A stretch of DNA of 64,000 nucleotides from SIG440 sp045120135 (lineage in GTDB: Bacteria > Bacillota > Clostridia > Monoglobales > Monoglobaceae): assembly GCA_045120135.1 (NCBI GenBank), contig JBGVEN010000009.1:128944-192943 (forward strand), in the 5' to 3' direction. This document shows, one piece after another, positions 25,512-35,040 of the stretch; the first letter of the stretch is position 1, and each line of letters begins with the position of its first letter. The position numbers and the translations under genes are program-made. The notes under the pieces are model-generated. The model was not told the DNA's origin. It ran no database searches and saw nothing but the letters and a program-made list of their open reading frames with translations.

Positions 25512-26342
25512 ATGAGTAAAGCAGATGAAATTTTTGTTAATATGTGCCGTGACATTATAGACAACGGCTGGTCAGACGAAGAATGCGAGGTCAGACCAAG
25601 GTGGGAGGATGGTACTCCTGCGCATACCATAAAAAAGTTTTGTGTGGTTAACCGTTACAACTTAGCCGAGGAGTTTCCTATTTTAACTCTTCGTCCTACA
25701 TATCTCAAAAGTGCTATTGATGAGATACTTTGGATTTGGCAGAAAAAATCCAATAATATCAAGGATTTAAACAGTCATATCTGGGACAGCTGGGCAGGCG
25801 AGGACGGCTCAATCGGCAAGGCTTACGGCTACCAGATGTCGGTAAAGCATAAGTACCCTGAGGGCGAGTTTGACCAGGTCGACAGAGTTATCTATGACCT
25901 CAAACATAACCCGTACAGCCGCCGCATTATGACTAATATCTATGTTCATCAGGATTTAAGTGAGATGAATCTTTATCCTTGTGCATACAGTATGACCTTT
26001 AATGTTACGGGAAATCGGCTGAACGCTATACTCAATCAGCGGTCTCAAGACGTTTTGGCGGCAAATAACTGGAATGTAGTGCAGTATGCGGCACTTACCC
26101 ATATGTTTGCACAGATAAGCGGCCTTGAGGTTGGAGAATTTGTCCACGTAATTGCAGATGCACATATATACGACAGACACGTTCCCGTAATTGAGGAAAT
26201 GATAAAAAGACCGCAATATCCCGCACCCCGCCTTATAATCAATAAAGAAATAAAGAATTTCTACGACTTTACGGTTGATGATTTTATATTGGACAATTAT
26301 CAGAAGAATGAGCAGATTAAAAATATTCCTATAGCAATATAA
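25512..26342 (+). CDS. thyA: Thymidylate synthase (ThyA type)
   Basis: Methylates dUMP to dTMP with methylene-tetrahydrofolate, producing dihydrofolate. The 276-residue product has DGTPAHT, the active-site loop LYPCAYSMTF with the catalytic Cys, NQRSQDVLAANNWNVVQY and DAHIYDRH. The usual PPCH His is replaced (PCAY), which resembles the Bacillus ThyA (TS-A) branch (PCVY) rather than the E. coli-like branch. I use the ATG at 25512 (MSKADEIF) rather than an upstream start at 25479, which would run into the repeat. folA follows after a 218-base inverted-repeat gap and would recycle the dihydrofolate. Confidence 0.94.
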   Translation: MSKADEIFVNMCRDIIDNGWSDEECEVRPRWEDGTPAHTIKKFCVVNRYNLAEEFPILTLRPTYLKSAIDEILWIWQKKSNNIKDLNSHIWDSWAGEDGSIGKAYGYQMSVKHKYPEGEFDQVDRVIYDLKHNPYSRRIMTNIYVHQDLSEMNLYPCAYSMTFNVTGNRLNAILNQRSQDVLAANNWNVVQYAALTHMFAQISGLEVGEFVHVIADAHIYDRHVPVIEEMIKRPQYPAPRLIINKEIKNFYDFTVDDFILDNYQKNEQIKNIPIAI

Positions 26343-26355
26343 TTTTAGTGAGTCA

Positions 26356-26500
26356 TTAAGAGCCTCTCGCACGAAATTATAATTGTTATTTTTCCGCCAG
26401 ACCCATCAAAAATACTCGCAAATACATAGAGTATTCGCTCCGTTTTTTGAAGAATCTAACGAAAAAATCACTGCTTATAATTTGCACTATATACTCTTAA
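26356..26500. repeat. Long imperfect inverted repeat (MITE-like) between thyA and folA
   Basis: The element begins TTAAGAG and ends CTCTTAA. Its two arms pair over most of their length: AAATTATAA near 26374 pairs with TTATAATTT near 26476. The ATTTTTCCG block pairs with CGAAAAAAT. ATCAAAAATACTC pairs in pieces with GAGTATT and TTTTTTGA. The centre is a small loop at about 26417-26427. Such near-palindromic 145-base units are typical of non-autonomous miniature elements. No direct target duplication was evident. The short open frame inside has no ribosome binding site. Confidence 0.6.
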
Positions 26501-26503
26501 AGA

Positions 26504-26518
26504 CCCACTATGAGTGGG
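26504..26518 (+). other. Hairpin in the folA leader
   Basis: CCCACT-ATG-AGTGGG forms a perfect six-base stem 43 bases before folA. Just after it, AGAGGCT (about 26522-26528) could pair with AGCCTCT at 26361-26367, offering a competing fold with the inverted repeat upstream. Confidence 0.35.
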
Positions 26519-26560
26519 AAAAGAGGCTTAGAGAAAAAAATCTAATAAAGGAAAAAGCTT

Positions 26561-27052
26561 ATGAAAATTATTGCAGCAGCAGATAAACTTTGGGGAATAG
26601 GCAAGGACAACCGTCTTTTGGACCACATCCCCGAGGATATGAAATTTTTCAGAGAAACAACAAAGGGCAAGGCTGTTATTATGGGGAAGAATACATTTTT
26701 GTCATTTCCTAACCAAAAGCCGCTGCCTAACCGCCTTAATATTGTGCTGACCCGTGACGAGAGCTTCGGGGCAGACGGGATTTCTGTATGCAATTCCATC
26801 GAAAAGGCGATAGAGCTTGCAAAAGAGACATACTCCAATGAGGATATTTTCTTCATTGGCGGAGAAGCGGTATACCGCGACGCAGTGGAGTTTTGCGATA
26901 CTGCATACATTACCAAAATAGATAACGTATACGATGCCGACAGATTTTTAGTGAACTTTGACGAGCTCCCCGATTGGTCGGTTAAGTGTGAAGAAATGCT
27001 TAAATGCGAAAATGGACTTTATATCACTTTTGTGACATATAAAAAGAATTAA
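26561..27052 (+). CDS. folA: Dihydrofolate reductase
   Basis: NADPH-dependent enzyme regenerating tetrahydrofolate after thymidylate synthesis; target of trimethoprim. The 163-residue product shows the family pattern: IIAAADKLWGIGKDNRLLDHIPEDMKFFRETT, VIMGKNTFLSFP, LPNRLNIVLTRD in pieces and IFFIGGEAVYRDAV. The ATG is preceded by AAAGGAAAAAGCTT. It ends at a strong terminator and is paired functionally with thyA just upstream. Confidence 0.95.
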   Translation: MKIIAAADKLWGIGKDNRLLDHIPEDMKFFRETTKGKAVIMGKNTFLSFPNQKPLPNRLNIVLTRDESFGADGISVCNSIEKAIELAKETYSNEDIFFIGGEAVYRDAVEFCDTAYITKIDNVYDADRFLVNFDELPDWSVKCEEMLKCENGLYITFVTYKKN

Positions 27053-27084
27053 GGGTGTTTAATTTTGTTAAACAGCCCTTTTTC
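27051..27084 (+). terminator. Terminator after folA
   Basis: AAGGGTGTTTAA, loop, TTAAACAGCCCTT then TTTC. The stem has one internal mismatch and begins at the folA stop codon. Confidence 0.8.
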
Positions 27085-27125
27085 GTCTATACAAAAGGAA
27101 AAAATAGTAATCTTTGTGAGGGCTT

Positions 27126-28364
27126 ATGATTAAAGTAAAAAACTTATCCAAGGTCTATAAAATGTATAAGAACCCCGGCGAGAGGGTGAAGGAAGCAATG
27201 TTCCCAAAGCGGTACAGCGGCAAAATACGTGACTTTTATGCCCTCCGCGATGTGGATTTCGAGATTGAAAAGGGCGAAACTGTCGGTATAATCGGCAAAA
27301 ACGGCTCAGGTAAATCTACCCTGCTCAAAATTCTTACCGGTGTAATCAACCCTACCACGGGCGAAAAGGTTATGAGTGGCACGGTCTCGGCACTTCTGGA
27401 GCTGGGCACGGGCTTTAACCCCGAATATACAGGAATTGAAAATATATATTTAAACGGCACAATTATGGGTATTCCCCGTGAGGAAATGGAAAAAAAGGTG
27501 GACGAAATCTGCGATTTTGCCGAGATTGGAGACTTTATCAATCAGCCTGTTAAGAACTATTCAAGCGGTATGTTTGTACGTCTTGCCTTTGCGGTTGCAA
27601 TTAATACCAAGCCCGAAATTTTGATTGTTGACGAGGCCCTGGCGGTTGGTGACTATCGTTTTCAGGCGAAGTGCTACAATAAGTTTGAGGAGCTTAAAGA
27701 GGAGGGAACAACCATTCTCTTTGTAAGCCACGATATTGATGCTGTTCGTAGATTTTGCGAGCGTTGTATATGGCTGGACGGCGGCAGAGTTGTTATGGAC
27801 GGTGATGTAAACACCGTTTCATCCAAGTATATGGAGTTCATCACAAGTAATGAGACCGATGCAATGGCGGTTATAAATAAAGAGAAAAAAGAAAGAGAAA
27901 TAGTGGTGGAGAAGGAGTTCGAGGCAATCAACCGCTTCGGCACCGATATCGGAACTGTTAAAAATGTGCGTGTTATGAAGTCGGGCGAGGAGACCGAGGT
28001 CTTTGAGACGGGTGACGAAATCACCGTTGAGGTAACAGTGGATATACCTGAGGACGCAGACCTTTCAACCACGGGACTTGCAGTTTCTATTAAGAATAAA
28101 AGCGGTATTGATTTGGTGGTTGCGGCAATGCACGATTATGATTTAAGGTTTAAGCGAACGGGCATAAACCACGTCACATTCAAATTTAATGCCTATCTCA
28201 ACTGCGGCGAATATACCCTGACCACGGGTCTTGAACACCGCGAGACATATCCCATAAGCTATTTTGACTATATTGAGGGCTCGGCATATATAAACGTTCT
28301 GTGCGACAGGGAGTATTTCGGTATCTTAAAGGTTCCGTCCGAGATAATTGTAGAGGAAAACTGA
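27126..28364 (+). CDS. Wzt-like polysaccharide ABC transporter ATPase with C-terminal sugar-binding domain
   Basis: ATPase half of an ABC exporter for a lipid-linked glycan (O-antigen or teichoic-acid type). Residues 1-240 form the ABC domain with Walker A GKNGSGKST (58-66), signature YSSGMF, Walker B ILIVDEALAVGD and the switch His in FVSHD. Residues from about 265 to 405 look like the Wzt C-terminal beta-sandwich that recognises the end of the glycan chain. The partner permease (Wzm/TagG-like) would normally sit immediately beside it, but upstream is folA and downstream are glycosyltransferases. The gene is one base from the next, so it leads an operon with the two large glycosyltransferases. 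Confidence 0.88.
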   Translation: MIKVKNLSKVYKMYKNPGERVKEAMFPKRYSGKIRDFYALRDVDFEIEKGETVGIIGKNGSGKSTLLKILTGVINPTTGEKVMSGTVSALLELGTGFNPEYTGIENIYLNGTIMGIPREEMEKKVDEICDFAEIGDFINQPVKNYSSGMFVRLAFAVAINTKPEILIVDEALAVGDYRFQAKCYNKFEELKEEGTTILFVSHDIDAVRRFCERCIWLDGGRVVMDGDVNTVSSKYMEFITSNETDAMAVINKEKKEREIVVEKEFEAINRFGTDIGTVKNVRVMKSGEETEVFETGDEITVEVTVDIPEDADLSTTGLAVSIKNKSGIDLVVAAMHDYDLRFKRTGINHVTFKFNAYLNCGEYTLTTGLEHRETYPISYFDYIEGSAYINVLCDREYFGILKVPSEIIVEEN

Positions 28365-28365
28365 T

Positions 28366-30930
28366 ATGAGTGAGAATATAAAAAACGAAACAAAAGTTTC
28401 TGAGGTACAAACGCTTGAAGAAAAGCTGAGTCAGGCGGAGGAAACGATAAAGAGTCTTAATGAAAGAATTGAGGCGGACCGAAATGCGATAATGCAAATT
28501 CAGTTTGAGGCAAGCCAGCATAAGCAGGAGGAGCTTGACCTGCACGAAACCTATGTATGGCGTACTGGTCTTAAAATCGAAAAGCTTCTGCAAAAGACGG
28601 GTATTGCGTTTATCCGTTCGCTTCTGGTCCTTGCAGATTACAAACGGATGGGACTTCGCGTGGTGCTTCGCCGTGGTTTAAACGAGGGACTCCACCGTGA
28701 AAATGTCAGCCGCAACAAAAAGCGTAGGCTCCAGCTTTGCCGTGCAAAGTTTATGAAGTACAAATCGGCACGGGAGCAGGTTGTAAAAAATGATTTAAAC
28801 AGCTTTACCGTTCCGCAAGAGGACGGACTTGTGTCGGTGGTTCTGCCGGTTTATAACGGCGGGACAATCCTTGCAAAGTCGATTGAATCGGTGCTTTCGC
28901 AGAGCTATAAGAATTTTGAGCTGATAATTGTAAACGACGGCTCTACCGACGGCTCGGCACAAATAATTGCCAAGCTTGCAAAAAAAGATAAGAGAATAAA
29001 GGTTATTGAGCAGGAGAATAAAAAGCTCCCAACAGCATTGTCGGTGGGATTCCGTGAGGCAAAGGGTGAATTCTTTACCTGGACCAGTGCGGATAATGTT
29101 ATGCTGCCCGATTGCCTTAAAATTCTTGTGGATAATCTTAAACGCAAGCCGGATGCTGCTATGGTTTACGGAAATATGCGCCTTATTGACCGCAACGGTC
29201 ATATTAAAAGGGGCCATTTCTGGTTTGAAAAGCCGTGGTTCTCGGGCAATGTGTGTCTGCCAAAAACAACAGATACACTCAATACCTACGCCAACAATAC
29301 TATCGGTGCGGCGTTTATGTACCGCAGAAAAGCGGCGTTTATATTGGAGGACTATTCACGTTTTAAAACCAATCTTGAGGACTATGATTACTGGATGCGT
29401 CTAAATTCAATGCTGAAGATTGAGCATATAGACGAGGATAAGCCTATATATCTGTACAGAATTCACGGTGATTCTTTGACCGCTCACGATAAGGAGCTGG
29501 GCATCACCAAAAACCGTTACAAGCTGATGGTGCTTGACGACTTCCGTCGTGACTTTTATATGTCGTGTCTTGTGTGGATAATCGAGACCGAGGACGAGGA
29601 AAACCTGGTATACAAGGAGTTCAAGGCGGCGGCAGAGGCAGCAGGGCATATGATTTTCAGCCGAAGTGAGGCGTTATCGGTTGAAGCGGCAAAGGAATAT
29701 TCCTGCTTCTGTTATGCGTATTTCGGTGCGAGTCCCGACCTTGAAAAGCTTAATGAAATGCAGAGATTTTCGGGCACTGTGCTTGTTTCGAAAAATACAG
29801 ATTGTGAAATTAAAAATTCCTTTGATATGCTTATTACAACCGATTTGAAGCAAGTAACCGACGAGGGTGGCTACCGAGGTTGGTTTGGAGTAAAGGACGG
29901 CAAGGCGGCATTCGATATTGCGGAGAGCAAGCTGAAGAATAAAATTCTCTACAACCTTGAACAAATGATTGAAGAGCCGGAGAACTATGAAAAGAAGATG
30001 TCAATTATCATCTGCACATATCTCCGTGGCGAAAAGCTGATTGACGCAATTTGGTCGGTTATACGCCAGAGCCTCAGCAAAAAGGAATATGAGATAATTA
30101 TTGTCGACAACGCCCCATTCACTTCTGGTATACGGGAGCAGGTGGAGGAGTTCCAACGCAAGTACAGCGAATATGAGGGCTTTATCCGCTATATAGGCGT
30201 TCCGCAAAAGGGTCTTTCCTACGCACGAAACGCCGGCATGTGGAATGCCAAGGGCGAATTCCTGACATTCTTAGACGATGATGTTTTGGCAGATTACTAT
30301 CTGCTTGAAGAAATTTACAGCGGCTTTAAGTACCACCCCGAGGTGGGAATTGTGGGCGGTCAGGTAATCTTAGAGCGTCCGTTCCCTACACCCAAGGTAT
30401 TGCGTAAGGGCTGGGAGAGTCTTTGGAGTCAGTTCAAGATTTCTGAAAGCTCGTTCCGTTTAGCTACTCAGCAGTTCGAGTTCCCTTATGGCGCAAACTA
30501 CTCGGTCAAGCGCAGTGCAATATGGCGTGTCGGCGGCTTTCGTATGAGCTACGGCAGAGTGGGCAACGATTTTGCCGGCGGCGAGGAAACGGCTCTTGCA
30601 TTCAAGATGCTGCAGATTGGTTATGGTATTGGTCTTCAGCCTGGTGCAAAGGTTTTGCACCGTGTTGACCACAACCGCTACACCACCGAGCACGTGAAAA
30701 AGACCATAATGGCGGGGATTGTAACCACACACCGGTTTTTCCTTGACCTGCATACACCTGTCGGCTGGACAGAGAGATATGCAAAAAATCAGATAAAGAT
30801 TACACAAAAGGAAATAAAAATTCTTACCAGAAAAAAAGCCGACGAGCTGGATATCTACTACAAAAAGTGTTATCTTGCCGCATACGAACGGCTTCTGGAA
30901 TATATGCAGGAAAACCAGACGGAAAGGTAG
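28366..30930 (+). CDS. Large bifunctional family-2 glycosyltransferase (first of two paralogs)
   Basis: The 854-residue protein has an N-terminal coiled coil (about 10-60) and a basic stretch, then two GT-A domains. The first begins SVVLPVYNGGTILAKSIESV (about 155-290), and the second begins MSIIICTYLRGEKLIDAIWS (about 545-760). The second has a standard FLTFLDDDVLAD and the acceptor-side AGGEETALAF. In the first the usual DxD is WTSADNVM, so the leading Asp is Ser. Both domains probably add sugars to one lipid-linked glycan exported by the Wzt-like transporter. The 745-residue neighbour shares this layout, including the Ser-Ala-Asp-Asn motif. There is no signal peptide, so it acts on the cytosolic side. 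Confidence 0.88.
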   Translation: MSENIKNETKVSEVQTLEEKLSQAEETIKSLNERIEADRNAIMQIQFEASQHKQEELDLHETYVWRTGLKIEKLLQKTGIAFIRSLLVLADYKRMGLRVVLRRGLNEGLHRENVSRNKKRRLQLCRAKFMKYKSAREQVVKNDLNSFTVPQEDGLVSVVLPVYNGGTILAKSIESVLSQSYKNFELIIVNDGSTDGSAQIIAKLAKKDKRIKVIEQENKKLPTALSVGFREAKGEFFTWTSADNVMLPDCLKILVDNLKRKPDAAMVYGNMRLIDRNGHIKRGHFWFEKPWFSGNVCLPKTTDTLNTYANNTIGAAFMYRRKAAFILEDYSRFKTNLEDYDYWMRLNSMLKIEHIDEDKPIYLYRIHGDSLTAHDKELGITKNRYKLMVLDDFRRDFYMSCLVWIIETEDEENLVYKEFKAAAEAAGHMIFSRSEALSVEAAKEYSCFCYAYFGASPDLEKLNEMQRFSGTVLVSKNTDCEIKNSFDMLITTDLKQVTDEGGYRGWFGVKDGKAAFDIAESKLKNKILYNLEQMIEEPENYEKKMSIIICTYLRGEKLIDAIWSVIRQSLSKKEYEIIIVDNAPFTSGIREQVEEFQRKYSEYEGFIRYIGVPQKGLSYARNAGMWNAKGEFLTFLDDDVLADYYLLEEIYSGFKYHPEVGIVGGQVILERPFPTPKVLRKGWESLWSQFKISESSFRLATQQFEFPYGANYSVKRSAIWRVGGFRMSYGRVGNDFAGGEETALAFKMLQIGYGIGLQPGAKVLHRVDHNRYTTEHVKKTIMAGIVTTHRFFLDLHTPVGWTERYAKNQIKITQKEIKILTRKKADELDIYYKKCYLAAYERLLEYMQENQTER

Positions 30931-30939
30931 TTTTGGGCT

Positions 30940-33177
30940 ATGTTTGATTATTTAAAAAAGCTTATCTTCGGGGCAAAAACCCCACAACCAAAACCTCTCA
31001 ACCTCTATCAGTATAAGTTCATCAGATACAAGGAGGACAGAAACGAGAAGTATCCGCTGGACCTCCAAGCTGTTCGTGTTCCACAGGAAGACGGGCTTGT
31101 ATCGGTTGTACTGCCGGTTTATAACGGCGGCGATATATTGGCGGATTCCATTCGGTCAGTGCTGTGCCAGACCTATGAAAATCTGGAGCTTATTATAATT
31201 AACGACGGCTCCAAGGACAACACCCTTGAAATTGCCGAAGATTTTGCAAAAAAGGATAACCGTGTCCGTGTCCTCACTCAGGAGAACCGCAAAATCCCCA
31301 GAACTCTCTCACGTGGCTTCAATGAGGCGAAGGGTGAATTCCTTACATGGACCAGTGCGGATAATGTGATGGATAAGGACTTTATCGAGAAAATGGTTGC
31401 CGACATCAAGTCAAAGCCAAGGGCAGGTATGATTTGGGCAAATATGCGTCTTATCGATGCCAAGGGAAAAAAGCTGACCAAGCACGGCTGGTTTGAGTTC
31501 CCGTTTGGCAGTGGCAATGTTATATTCCCTAATAATTCCTACGAGCTTAATACCTACGCAAACAATACAATTGGTGCGGCGTTTATGTACCGTTCCTCGG
31601 CAAAGGAAATTCTTGGCTGTTATTCAAGCTATAAGCACACACTTGAGGACTATGATTACTGGATGCGTATGAACTCGCTTTTAGAGCTTAAGCATACTGA
31701 CTTTATCGAGCCGGTGTATTCATATCGCTGGCACGACGGCTCACTCACCGCCAAGGATAAGGAGCTGGGCATCACCAAAAATCGCTACAAGCTGATGGCA
31801 CTTGACGATTTCCGCCGTGACTTTTATATGATGCCGCTTATGTGGTATATTACCGCAACGGAGTCTTGTATGGAAGTAGCGGAGGAGTTCCGCAGGATTG
31901 TGGAGAAAACCGGGCATATCATTGTTGCAAAAGAGGATTTTCAAAATCTGTATTTCGGTAGTTCCTGCAGCAGCCTTTGTCATATCTGCTTTGGCGGCAA
32001 GGAGTCCGAGGTAAATCTCCCCGAAGACACCGTTAAAATCTGCGTAAATGCCGAAAATGAGGGCTTTGACATCTATGCCGCAACCGACCTTAGCGGTGCA
32101 AAAATCCTTGAGGACGGCAAAAAGGTATACGGTTTTGCGGATTTGCAGAATATGTTCTCCTACCTTGACGCAAAGGCGAAGAACGATATTTTATACGGCT
32201 TAGAGGGCAGAATAGAGGCAGGTGACGAGCCGCAGAAAAAGCTTTCGGTTATCGTTTGCACACATAAAATGACAGATACCCTTATTCCGTGCCTTGAGGC
32301 GGTTTGCAAGCAGAATGTATTGCCCGAAGATTTTGAGCTGGTGTTTGTCAGCAATTCGTTCAAGGATATGGAGCTGAAAGAGGCTGTTCAGGAGCTTAAG
32401 GCAAAGTACAGTCAGATTGATATAAACTACATAACCGCACCTATGAAAGGTCTTTCCTTTGCACGCAATGCCGGATTATGGGCGGCAAAGGGCGAGTATG
32501 TGATTTATTTTGATGATGATGCGATTGCCCGTCCCGACGTGGCGGCTGAGACAATCAAGGCGTTTGAAAGCCACGAGGAGCTTGGCGTTGTGGGCGGCGA
32601 GGTTCGTGTTACCGTTCCCGACGAGGCAAAGGCTCTGGTGAATGAAAGAACCATTGGGCTTTGGAGTGACCTTAGAATTGAGGGTAACAACTTCCGTTAT
32701 GCCCGTGATTATGGCGAATTCCCCTACGGGGCAAACTTTGCGGCACGCCGTGACAGCCTACGCCGTATAGGCGGCTTCCGTACCGGTTATGGCAGAGTGG
32801 GTAACAACTTTGCCGGCGGTGAGGAGACCTTAGTTTGCTTTATGATGGAGATGATACATCAAAAGGTGGGACTCAACCCCAATTCCGTGGTTGAGCACCG
32901 CATTGCGGCTGACCGCTTCACTCTTGAACATATCGAAAAGACGGCATATTCGGGAATTATGACCCAATACCGTCTTCGCCGTGACCTTTACGCTCCGGCA
33001 GACTGGAACGATAACAATGTTTTAGAAAGAGAGCAACGGGCAAAGAAGCTTGCTGCGGCATGCGAGCCGGGCAGTGCGGATTATGCTCTTCACACCGCAA
33101 CTGCAAAGGCGTTCCGTGAGGTTTATGAAAACCGTCAGGCGGATTATAAATATTTAACAGAAAACAAAACAAGCTAA
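30940..33177 (+). CDS. Large bifunctional family-2 glycosyltransferase (second paralog)
   Basis: The 745-residue protein is a clear paralog of the upstream one. It has SVVLPVYNGGDILADSIRSV, FLTWTSADNVMDKDF, LNTYANNTIGAAFMYRSSA and LEDYDYWMRMNSLLELKH in the first domain. The second domain has LSVIVCTHKMTDTLIPCLEA, YVIYFDDDAIARPDV and FAGGEETLVCFMMEM. It lacks the N-terminal coiled coil. Identity between the two is highest in the first domain, which argues for duplication followed by change of specificity. The start lies nine bases after the previous stop. Both enzymes are predicted to be cytosolic and to build the glycan exported with the Wzt-like ATPase. Confidence 0.88.
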   Translation: MFDYLKKLIFGAKTPQPKPLNLYQYKFIRYKEDRNEKYPLDLQAVRVPQEDGLVSVVLPVYNGGDILADSIRSVLCQTYENLELIIINDGSKDNTLEIAEDFAKKDNRVRVLTQENRKIPRTLSRGFNEAKGEFLTWTSADNVMDKDFIEKMVADIKSKPRAGMIWANMRLIDAKGKKLTKHGWFEFPFGSGNVIFPNNSYELNTYANNTIGAAFMYRSSAKEILGCYSSYKHTLEDYDYWMRMNSLLELKHTDFIEPVYSYRWHDGSLTAKDKELGITKNRYKLMALDDFRRDFYMMPLMWYITATESCMEVAEEFRRIVEKTGHIIVAKEDFQNLYFGSSCSSLCHICFGGKESEVNLPEDTVKICVNAENEGFDIYAATDLSGAKILEDGKKVYGFADLQNMFSYLDAKAKNDILYGLEGRIEAGDEPQKKLSVIVCTHKMTDTLIPCLEAVCKQNVLPEDFELVFVSNSFKDMELKEAVQELKAKYSQIDINYITAPMKGLSFARNAGLWAAKGEYVIYFDDDAIARPDVAAETIKAFESHEELGVVGGEVRVTVPDEAKALVNERTIGLWSDLRIEGNNFRYARDYGEFPYGANFAARRDSLRRIGGFRTGYGRVGNNFAGGEETLVCFMMEMIHQKVGLNPNSVVEHRIAADRFTLEHIEKTAYSGIMTQYRLRRDLYAPADWNDNNVLEREQRAKKLAAACEPGSADYALHTATAKAFREVYENRQADYKYLTENKTS

Positions 33178-33237
33178 ACATATTAATTAGTTTAAGGCTT
33201 GCGGGGTTTACGCCCTGCGGCATACGGAGATAGTATT

Positions 33238-35010
33238 ATGTTCAAACGAATGCAATGGAAGATAGTCTGCATATTTGTAGCCTTGGTTCTTGCAATTATG
33301 CTGTTTGTGGGCATTTATATGTTTGGCAGCATAATCAGGCTATACAGCGACGAGTTTCGCACCCAGATGGATAAAGTAATGTCGGGCGGCTTCACCGAGG
33401 TGTTATCCGAGACCTTAAACGGAAATCTCGCAGCTGACGACCGTACAGCACAGGTTAATACGGTTATTTCGGCGTATTCTGCACAGCTGGGACTCTCCGA
33501 GCATCGCCAATGTGCGGTACTTGATGCCAGTGACGCGTCCAGAATTGCAACAACCGGCAGCGGCAAGACCATTCTTGAAAAAACCCCAAATATAATCCTT
33601 GCAATGGCGGGGAATGTGGGAAGAAATATCCGCAGAAATGCGGCATATATGGACTATGCGTATTTTCTTGAGGGCAAGCCGGGCGAAAGCGGTTATATAG
33701 TTTATGTCCGTGACAACAAGCAAAACGCCAACACTCTTACTCGGAATATGCTGTATATAATTGTTCAGGCACTTTTGTTTGGAGTTCTTGCATCGGTGTT
33801 TTTGGGGTATTTTCTCTCCAAAACCATTTCAAAGCCGATTTCGGTGCTGACCGAAAAGGCGGAGGATTTTGCCGAGGGTAATTTTGAATCCAACCTCGAG
33901 CCTCAGTCCCATGACGAGATAGGAACGCTGGTGGAGACCTTCAACTATATGGGCGGGGTTATGAAAAATGCCATAGATGAGGTCGCAAGCGAGAAGCACA
34001 AGCTGGAGGTTATTCTTGAGCATATAAATAACGGCATTATTGCATTCAATACCAAGCAGGAGATAATTTCAATCAATACTGCGGCAAAAAATATGCTCAG
34101 GATTGACGATACCGAAAAAATAAGGTTTGATAAGTTCTTTGATGACCTCAATTCCGATGTGTGTATGGCAGAGTTTATGTATCTCACCAGATTCCGCACC
34201 GAGATTCGGGATATTGAGGTAAACAACAAGCACATTCAGGCGTATTTTCTGCCGTTTAAGTTCGAGAACGACAGAGTTGCCGGCGTTGTGTGTGTGTTCA
34301 GCGATATAACCGAGCAGTTCAACCTTGAGCTGTCACGCCGCAAGTTTGTGGCAGAGGTGTCCCACGAGCTGAAAACACCGCTCACCACCATCGGCACATA
34401 TACCGAGACGCTTATTGACAACTATCCGGTTGGCGACGAAATGACCATTTCGTTCTTAAAAACCATTCATAACGAGACCGATAAGATGACCAATCTGGTT
34501 AAAAATCTGCTGACACTTTCAAAGTTTGATGCACAAAGCGTTGATGTCAATAAGGAAGCCCTTGATATGGATATGCTGGTACGTGAAATTGTGGAGACAT
34601 TTGAGGTCGAGGCAAGGAACAGAGGGCTAAAGCTCAGCTACAACAAGGTAAACGCACTTCCGCCCGTTATGGCGGACCCGTTCCAGATTGAGCGAGTGAT
34701 TAAGAATATAATTTCCAATTCGATGAAGTACACGCTCGAAGGTGGCGAAATCCGTGTATTTTCAGGATTTTTGGGTAATGAAGTGTATATAAAAATCGAG
34801 GATACCGGCATCGGTGTCCCCGAGGAAGACCTGCCGCATATCTTTGAAAGATTTTACCGTGTTGACAAAGCCCGTTCAAGAGAGCAAGGCGGCACTGGTC
34901 TTGGTCTTGCAATAGCTAAGGAGATTGTGGAAAATCACGGCGGCACAATTGGTATGGAAAGTAAATTCGGAGAAGGAACGAGAGTAACGATAAAGTTTCC
35001 TACAAACTAA
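33238..35010 (+). CDS. WalK-like membrane sensor histidine kinase (no adjacent response regulator)
   Basis: The 590-residue kinase has a membrane helix (about 8-32) and an extracytoplasmic sensor domain (about 33-168). A second helix (170-195), a HAMP linker and a PAS domain (about 262-370) follow. The HisKA domain has phospho-accepting His in VSHELKTPLTTI (near residue 377). The ATPase domain has NIISNSMKYT, DTGIGVPEEDLP, RFYRVDKARS and GGTGLGLAIAKEIV. The layout TM-sensor-TM-HAMP-PAS-HisKA-HATPase is that of WalK/VicK, the cell-wall homeostasis kinase. The start is the ATG at 33238. No response regulator gene is next to it, whereas walR normally precedes walK. The gene may be co-transcribed with the glycosyltransferases, which would link it to envelope assembly. 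Confidence 0.88.
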   Translation: MFKRMQWKIVCIFVALVLAIMLFVGIYMFGSIIRLYSDEFRTQMDKVMSGGFTEVLSETLNGNLAADDRTAQVNTVISAYSAQLGLSEHRQCAVLDASDASRIATTGSGKTILEKTPNIILAMAGNVGRNIRRNAAYMDYAYFLEGKPGESGYIVYVRDNKQNANTLTRNMLYIIVQALLFGVLASVFLGYFLSKTISKPISVLTEKAEDFAEGNFESNLEPQSHDEIGTLVETFNYMGGVMKNAIDEVASEKHKLEVILEHINNGIIAFNTKQEIISINTAAKNMLRIDDTEKIRFDKFFDDLNSDVCMAEFMYLTRFRTEIRDIEVNNKHIQAYFLPFKFENDRVAGVVCVFSDITEQFNLELSRRKFVAEVSHELKTPLTTIGTYTETLIDNYPVGDEMTISFLKTIHNETDKMTNLVKNLLTLSKFDAQSVDVNKEALDMDMLVREIVETFEVEARNRGLKLSYNKVNALPPVMADPFQIERVIKNIISNSMKYTLEGGEIRVFSGFLGNEVYIKIEDTGIGVPEEDLPHIFERFYRVDKARSREQGGTGLGLAIAKEIVENHGGTIGMESKFGEGTRVTIKFPTN

Positions 35011-35040
35011 AAAACAGCACTTTTACAAGTGCTGTTTTTT
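35009..35040. terminator. Bidirectional terminator between the kinase and XRE genes
   Basis: AAAAAACAGCACTT, loop, AAGTGCTGTTTTTT is a perfect stem. It serves the convergent kinase gene and the XRE gene, whose stop codon overlaps its edge. Confidence 0.9.

Noticed and set aside
26383..26586. Possible 67-residue protein between thyA and folA
   Set aside because: The frame lies inside the long inverted repeat, has no ribosome binding site and overlaps the start of folA.
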